Positions 56,850-64,000 of a DNA stretch of 64,000 nucleotides are shown in pieces. The stretch is from Erythrobasidium yunnanense (lineage: Eukaryota > Basidiomycota > Cystobasidiomycetes > Erythrobasidiales > Erythrobasidiaceae). Each line of letters starts with the position of its first letter. Position 1 is the first letter of the stretch. The stretch covers positions 126,781-190,780 of the forward strand of contig BCJC01000008.1 of NCBI GenBank assembly GCA_001600175.1. The letters run 5' to 3'. Under the pieces are notes generated by a model that was given only the letters and a program-made list of their open reading frames with translations, ran no database searches and was not told the origin of the DNA. Made by a program: the position numbers and the translations under genes.

Positions 56850-57242
56850 TCAGTGCTGCTTCCCTTCCCATTGAATACTGCCAATACTAATGCGCCAGTA
56901 CCTGTCGGTTCCTTCGGTCACGCTGCATAGGCACAAACTCGACCTCTCGTGGCTGAGCCTGCTGGACAAGATCCTGGTGTTCTGCGCTGCTGCCTCCATC
57001 ACGCAAGCGATCATGTCGGGGTGGAACTCATCGATAGGATACCCCTCCGTCCTGAAGAGCACAACCCTACCTTTGCCTATCTTCTTTATCAAGATACCTC
57101 GTCCGGGCACCTTGTGGAAGACGATGCATCCGTCAGCGGCGGTAGCATTGACAGGAGCTGCCTTGTTCTGTTTGGCTATTTGATCTCGCTCATAATTGAG
57201 GCGAGACACGTCTCTGACCATCGGCACGATCTGTATCTGCAA
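56850..57242 (-). CDS. Tandem small-protein family, member 4
   Basis: An unrecognised protein of about 130 residues; the 5' part is uncertain. The first ATG in the open frame is at 57219-57221 (MVRDVSRLNYERDQIAK), and an upstream exon is possible because the frame continues to an AG acceptor-like site near 57242. The core reads DGCIVFHKVPGRGILI, PIDEFHPDMIACVMEAAAQ and CLCSVTEGTDRYWRISIGS, ending IQWEGKQH. It aligns with three neighbours on the same strand: an I.F.KR.DG.I.V strand, a middle D...C...AA block and the C-x-C...W...I..I.W end. This member has TDRYW where the others have GGWY/GGWW. No signal peptide or known domain is visible. Confidence 0.6.
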   Translation of the reverse strand: MQIQIVPMVRDVSRLNYERDQIAKQNKAAPVNATAADGCIVFHKVPGRGILIKKIGKGRVVLFRTEGYPIDEFHPDMIACVMEAAAQNTRILSSRLSHERSSLCLCSVTEGTDRYWRISIGSIQWEGKQH

Positions 57243-57673
57243 AGTCTTGCCGTGAACGTATTTTCTGCAAGTGCTCTTGCTAGCGCCGTTTTATGTCACA
57301 ACTGTGATGCGGAGCAGAGCCAACGTGAGTTCTGCTCACAATGTTCGAGTCACACAAATGACGGTAGGCACATGAGACATAGCCTCAAGACGAAAGGGCT
57401 GGCCTGACAAGGGCCGGTTGGCTTGGACGAGGAGCTCTGACACATCACGAAGCATGCAATAGCCAGCTGTGCCTGCTTTTAATCGGATTGACCTTGAATC
57501 TGCGATTGGTATGAAGGAGCCGCAGTGCTAGCTGAGTGCCCCGCAGGTTACAAGTACAGGTAGTCAGCGGGATCGCTTGCTCTGATATATGACAAAGTCC
57601 AACAAGGAGAAGCCGCACAGATTATTGAGAGAAATTTCGAGTCGTTACCGAAACTTTCAGGAGGTGCAATAGC

Positions 57674-58162
57674 TCAAGGCATGCGTCTGGGCCACTCAAT
57701 GGATCTGATAGGGACCGAATACCAGCCCCCAACTTCGGTAAGAATGCATGGACACGCGACGGCTCCGCTCGAGATCTGAGGCTCCAAGCAGTAACTATAG
57801 TTGGCGGCAGCCTGGGAGAGACAGACCATCGTGTCTTCAGAGAAGCCTGCCTCTCGAGGAGCTTGGCCATGCTGATAGTAGTATTGACGGGTTTTGTAGA
57901 TTCCTTGCACGATGATCCTTCCATCGGGTCTTTTGGCGAAAACAACGAATGCACGGTCGGCTCTCGCAGCCATTTCTCGTGCATGATGGCCTTCCATCAG
58001 AGTAATGTATCTTGCGTGACCTCTCTTCCGTTCCGAGGATGCCATTTCTTGCTCGTCGGCTGCTTGGATGGGCAGAAGTTGTTCAGGATAAGTTGGGGTA
58101 GAGACTTGCTCTCCTAGTAGTAGATCCAGATGGAAGCAGTTGGAACAGAGGTTTTCTACCAA
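57674..58162 (-). CDS. Tandem small-protein family, member 3
   Basis: An unrecognised protein. The open frame contains EQVSTPTYPEQLLPIQAAD, then MASSERKRGHARYITLMEG. The family core follows: AFVVFAKRPDGRIIVQGIY, FSEDTMVCLSQAAANYSY and VACPCILTEVGGWYSVPIRS, ending IEWPRRMP. The frame has no ATG before MASSERKRG, so the true start is either that Met (codon near 58045) or an unseen upstream exon. Similarity to the member at 59401-60002 is the strongest within the cluster (VFAKR.DG.IIV...; GGWY.V.IRSI). Function unknown. Confidence 0.6.
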   Translation of the reverse strand: MVENLCSNCFHLDLLLGEQVSTPTYPEQLLPIQAADEQEMASSERKRGHARYITLMEGHHAREMAARADRAFVVFAKRPDGRIIVQGIYKTRQYYYQHGQAPREAGFSEDTMVCLSQAAANYSYCLEPQISSGAVACPCILTEVGGWYSVPIRSIEWPRRMP

Positions 58163-58517
58163 TTGTAAGGTTCCATTGCGTCCTGACAGGCATAGCTTTG
58201 TGAGAACATATGGAAGTTTTTGAAGGGAAAGTACTGCTTCAGAAAGGGACCGGTGAGAGAACCTAAAGACTTTGTCCCGAGAGCGGAGATACAGCTGAGT
58301 AGCTGTAATGAGAGTCTTGTAAGTAGCGATGCATTGAGCATGGCCTCAGCATGAGCAAGTCTTCAAACTGTCAAGAAAGACGAAAGGAAAGAGGCAGAGG
58401 TATAAGGAAGGCATGGGTGCGCTGAGCATGGTAGGACATGGCTACCAGCTGCCGAGAACGCTATAAAGATGTGTTGTAAGAATGAAGTCATCATGGCCGA
58501 AAAGTCTACAGTTCAGA

Positions 58518-58883
58518 CTATCGAGATCCTGTTGGCCGCAGTTTACCCTCCCAGTTGATGTCCCTTATTATCCACCAGCCTCCGCTTTGTAGTAGGCGGC
58601 ACCTGCATGTTATTTGTGCACCACTCTTCAGATGGGGTCTCACGCTGGAAAGTCTTCCTTCCGCCGCTCGCGAGAGATCGTCCCATACTGCATCGGTAAA
58701 ATGTCTGTCATATGGATCTTGTCCGTATCGGTAGAGAGTGTTGTCGGCTTTCGTGATCTTGAGGACGGTAATTGCGGGGTTATCCCGAATGCCAAACGTA
58801 ATGGAGCCCAGGGTCTCATGCGCCTTCGCCTCTCGCTCCTGCTCTACGCGAAGTACCAGACCCCGCCACCCACCTCCAGGCAT
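58518..58883 (-). CDS. Tandem small-protein family, member 2
   Basis: An unrecognised protein. ATG 58881-58883 gives MPGGGWRGLVLRVEQEREAK, then the family core ITFGIRDNPAITVLKITKA, DNTLYRYGQDPYDRHF, VWDDLSRAAEG and ITCRCRLLQSGGWWIIRDI, ending NWEGKLRPTGSR. It would be 121 residues if this ATG is right; an upstream exon is possible, as in its neighbour. It keeps C-x-C, GGWW and the NW end, but it has lost the FAKR motif of members 1 and 3. Function unknown. Confidence 0.6.
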   Translation of the reverse strand: MPGGGWRGLVLRVEQEREAKAHETLGSITFGIRDNPAITVLKITKADNTLYRYGQDPYDRHFTDAVWDDLSRAAEGRLSSVRPHLKSGAQITCRCRLLQSGGWWIIRDINWEGKLRPTGSR

Positions 58884-59400
58884 GACCGGTGCAACTGAGG
58901 AGTAGCAGAAATTTCGATGTCGATGTACTTGACACTGCTTCCTCCAGCAAAGCTACCGATCGTGCAAGCCGTGACTGCCTGATCTTTGATCGCAAAGTTG
59001 GACACTGCGATGGATTGCGATGATAAGAGACACGAGTGTGCCGATCAACGGAGGTAAGTGACTTGAGTTGTCGAGTCTGGGTTGTGGGTGGGATCGGACG
59101 GAAGCCAGATAGCGGAGGCTTGTACCGATTTGTAGCGTTGAAATTTCGTCCCGCCCGCAATCACGTCCGTGCTCTGCATGAGCATAGCTCGATATTGAAG
59201 TGAAGTGAACATGAGAAGACTGCGCTCGGGAAGGCGGTGGGTGTGAGCTTTCTGGCCAAGGACGAGTATAAAGGGTACGGCAGCCAGGGAGTGTGATGTA
59301 CAGGGGTTGATAGCAGGACACGCAGGGCATCAGATAGCTAGCGGGATGTGCAGACGATGGAGGGATAACAATGATAGCCTGGGAAGAACGAATAGTGAGA
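58884..59400. other. Intergenic stretch inside the paralogue cluster
   Basis: About 517 bp upstream of member 2. A minus-strand frame is open across much of it but shows no family motif. It may hold the promoter and a missed first exon of member 2. Confidence 0.35.
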
Positions 59401-60002
59401 CTATCTAGGTGCCCGTATCGATCGTATAGAGACCGTATACCACCCACCCGCCTCGCTCAGAACACATTTGCATTTCACCGCATTGCCTTGCTCAATATAC
59501 TGCCCTACCGAAAAGCCAGACTGGTAGTAATCCGCCCGCCGCAAAGCATCCCTTACGCTGCGATTCCCAGCTGCTTCCAGACAGATACAGTTAAGGTTGT
59601 CCGAGGTGATTCCTGCATCTTCCGGCGTGCCTCGTCCAAGTTTATAGAGGGTGCTGTCGCCCTTTTGAATCGCTAGCACAATGATAGTACCGTCTTCGCG
59701 CTTAGCGAAGATGATGTAGCCCTGGCGATTGGTCTTCCAGTCTTGATCGTTCTTGCGCATTTCGCTATTCCAAAGCTTCGCTTTCATATTTTGACTACTG
59801 GGGGGCATCGTAGTATCTACCCTTGCCTTGGAATGGACTGTCCGGTGTGTATTGTGGTCTGCTACTATGCACGATGTGTAGTGTCCTTGAACCTCTTTGC
59901 TGTTGAGCTTGAAGCCAAAGGACCAGATAGGCTGGTTTTTGGCTCGACTTCTTGCAGCAAAAACTCAGCCTCATCGTAGTACCGTTTGAGCGGTGTCTGC
60001 AT
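59401..60002 (-). CDS. Tandem small-protein family, member 1
   Basis: An unrecognised protein; probable two-exon gene. Exon 1 starts at ATG 60000-60002 (MQTPLKRYYDEAEFLLQEVE) and ends STAK. An intron starting GTTCAAGG and ending CCCCCCAG joins it to SSQNMKAKLWNSEMRKNDQ. The core follows: GYIIFAKREDGTIIVLAIQ, STLYKLGRGTPEDAG, LNCICLEAAGNRSV and VKCKCVLSEAGGWYTVSI, ending RSIRAPR before the stop at 59401. It is the best-formed member of a four-gene tandem family (56850-60002), all on the minus strand. No targeting signal is evident. Role unknown; lineage-specific expansion is likely. Confidence 0.62.
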
Positions 60003-60277
60003 AGCTTGCTGAGAATGGGAAGCACAAATGAAGGGTAAAGTCTCATGGAGGGCGGTGGATGGGGAAGGCTGCCGCAAGTCCGTGGAGAAATGGGCCGTAG
60101 CTGTCGATAGATATTGGTGTGAGCCGCATCTCCTGGTGATATCCCGAAGGCGGATATGGATTGACGGTAGGAGGCAGCACTGATCGTTCAGCGCACAATT
60201 AGCCACTCTGATTAGCATATAGTTCGACGAACGACAACGTGCATCAGTCGATGTATTGGGTGAAGCTAGATAGCGCA

Positions 60278-62702
<2,425 letters not shown>

Positions 62703-62976
62703 GGTAGATGTGTAAAGCTATAAAGCTGTGGGAAGGAAGGGAAGCTCGGGCTTGACATTATTAGCGCTTGTCATGCCAGATTAAGTCTGCGCGTATCGGT
62801 TGACAGCGGCGGTAGGTACCGAGTAGCGAGAGCATCGCGTAACAACACCATCAACACAGACATTTCTACTGTTGGTCTGACCCAAGGCGTACATTATGGC
62901 TTTCAGTGCGATGTTTGAGCTGGATGGTCCCGCGACTTTGGCTTGTTTCGTTATCTATACGCGTTGATTTCAATGC
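62703..62976. promoter_or_regulatory. Divergent promoter region alpha-glucosidase / GUP1
   Basis: 274 bp between divergent starts. No motif is clear enough to name a regulator. Confidence 0.4.
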
Positions 62977-64000
62977 ATGGGCCACGACGATGCTGATGCT
63001 GCAGCCATACGCGCTGCTGCTACTGTCGACGAGAACGAGCTCGAGCTGGCCTTGCTGAAATCAGAGCGCGACAGCAGCATGATGAAGAACGACCTGGAGC
63101 TGCATGGCGATACTGCTCGCAATGCCAATGCTAGGCCATGGATGCCCAAGAACGGCATCGCATCTCTCACTGTCAATGTCGAACCCAACAATGCACCTGC
63201 GACTGCTCGCAGCCCGTCCAAAACGCGGTCTTCATCCGCGATGTCTACGCAAGAGCGCCCGTCCAGATGGAGGACACCAGAACACATCGTCCACTACGCC
63301 ATCGTAGCCTACTTCATCTTCTACAAGATGGTCCAGATTCCTATACGCTTGAGCCAGGGTGGGCGAAACGAGCCAGCATTCGAAATGCATGAAAGGATTG
63401 ACCTTCGTTTGGTCACGCAGAATCGCATCCCAACTATTGGATATACAGCAAGAGACTCTCAGAAGGTTGGATAGCTGGTCGTAAAGTGGTGTGTATTCTC
63501 CTTTACCGCATCGAGACAAATACTGAGCCAGTCGCAGGACAACACCGACGCGCAATTCAGGTCCTTCCGGAATGGCTTCCCTTCCCTTATAGCTCTCTCA
63601 AGTGTCTATCTCATCGCATCCTATACCTACTCCTACCTCAAGCGCAAGCGGGCTCTCCCATCTTCTCCCAATAATTCTTCGCATAACCCATATCATCGCA
63701 TTCCCTTTCTTGCAGTCTCATCCATCTTGATCATATTCATTCTCTTCGGCACATCAGCATTCAAGATCCTGTTCATCGTCTATCTAAACTACAAACTCGT
63801 CGAGGCCGTGGGTATACACCCAATAGCGCCGTATGCCATTTGGTCATTCAACATTGCTATCTTGTTCGCAAACGAGATCTTCTCAGGATACAAGTATGCA
63901 AGTCTCTTTTCTGGTCTGGCGGTGCTGGACAAGCCGTGGGTGTCGGGTGTAGGGCCACGATGGCATGTATCTTTCAATTTCTCCATGCTCCGCCTCGTTT
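62977..64000 (+). CDS. GUP1: GUP1-like membrane O-acyltransferase (partial, C-terminus beyond the right edge)
   Basis: Gup1 is an ER membrane protein of the MBOAT family that remodels GPI-anchor lipids and affects glycerol uptake. MGHDDADAAAIRAAATVDEN begins a soluble N-terminal tail (a second ATG lies four bases upstream in another frame). The first membrane segment is HIVHYAIVAYFIFYKMVQIP. An intron (GTGGGC...ACGCAG) leads to ESHPNYWIYSKRLSEGW, and the next exon opens DNTDAQFRSFRNGFPSL. Hydrophobic segments follow: FLAVSSILIIFILFGTSAF and PYAIWSFNIAILFANEIF. PRWHVSFNFSMLRLV is the start of the conserved MBOAT core. The catalytic His lies beyond base 64000. Confidence 0.9.

Overview
The window is nuclear DNA of a fungus. 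It has about 25-30 protein genes in 64 kb and many short introns (about 35-80 nt) that start GTAAG/GTATG/GTGAG and carry CTAAC or CTGAC-like branch points. The gene set is fungal (SLM1, CBF1, ZRC1, PSD2, GUP1 and NIT homologues). The dense, intron-rich style suggests a basidiomycete, but I cannot name a species. No viral element, plain transposon or CRISPR array was recognised.

Layout. 1-7.6 kb: the diphthamide ligase DPH6 (cut by the left edge), an SDR reductase, a small unrecognised 5-exon gene and a Ras-GAP. 8.2-12 kb: poorly resolved hypothetical genes with an internal duplication and an acidic protein. 13-19 kb: a ZRC1-type zinc transporter, SLM1 and UBC8/UBE2H. 18.9-23.7 kb: an unusual block with a 130-bp tandem duplication and a large inverted repeat (arms about 862 bp, 1.8 kb apart). 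Each arm carries a tRNA-Leu(AAG) gene and the end of a hypothetical gene. 24-39.5 kb: a run of minus-strand housekeeping genes (proteasome alpha-7, aprataxin, farnesyl-PP synthase, PSD2, an alpha/beta hydrolase, CBF1, RRP44/DIS3). 40-49.3 kb, plus strand: omega-amidase, SPT6 and a protein with three YP-rich repeats. 49.4-56.6 kb: a DUF4211 protein, a phosphopantetheinyl transferase and beta-adaptin. 56.8-60 kb: four tandem paralogues of an unrecognised small protein. 60.3-64 kb: an alpha-glucosidase and GUP1 (cut by the right edge).

The most striking observation is the tRNA-Leu(AAG). Besides the normal intron next to the anticodon, both copies have a 55-nt insertion between positions 53 and 54 of the T arm. 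Its removal restores a perfect T stem. The insertion has the GTGAG...CTAAC...CAG form of this genome's mRNA introns, and its terminal AG nearly rebuilds the Pol III B box that it splits. Most genes are ordinary and act independently (translation factor modification, Ras/TORC2 signalling, RNA decay, chromatin, lipid synthesis, trafficking); I see no metabolic cluster.
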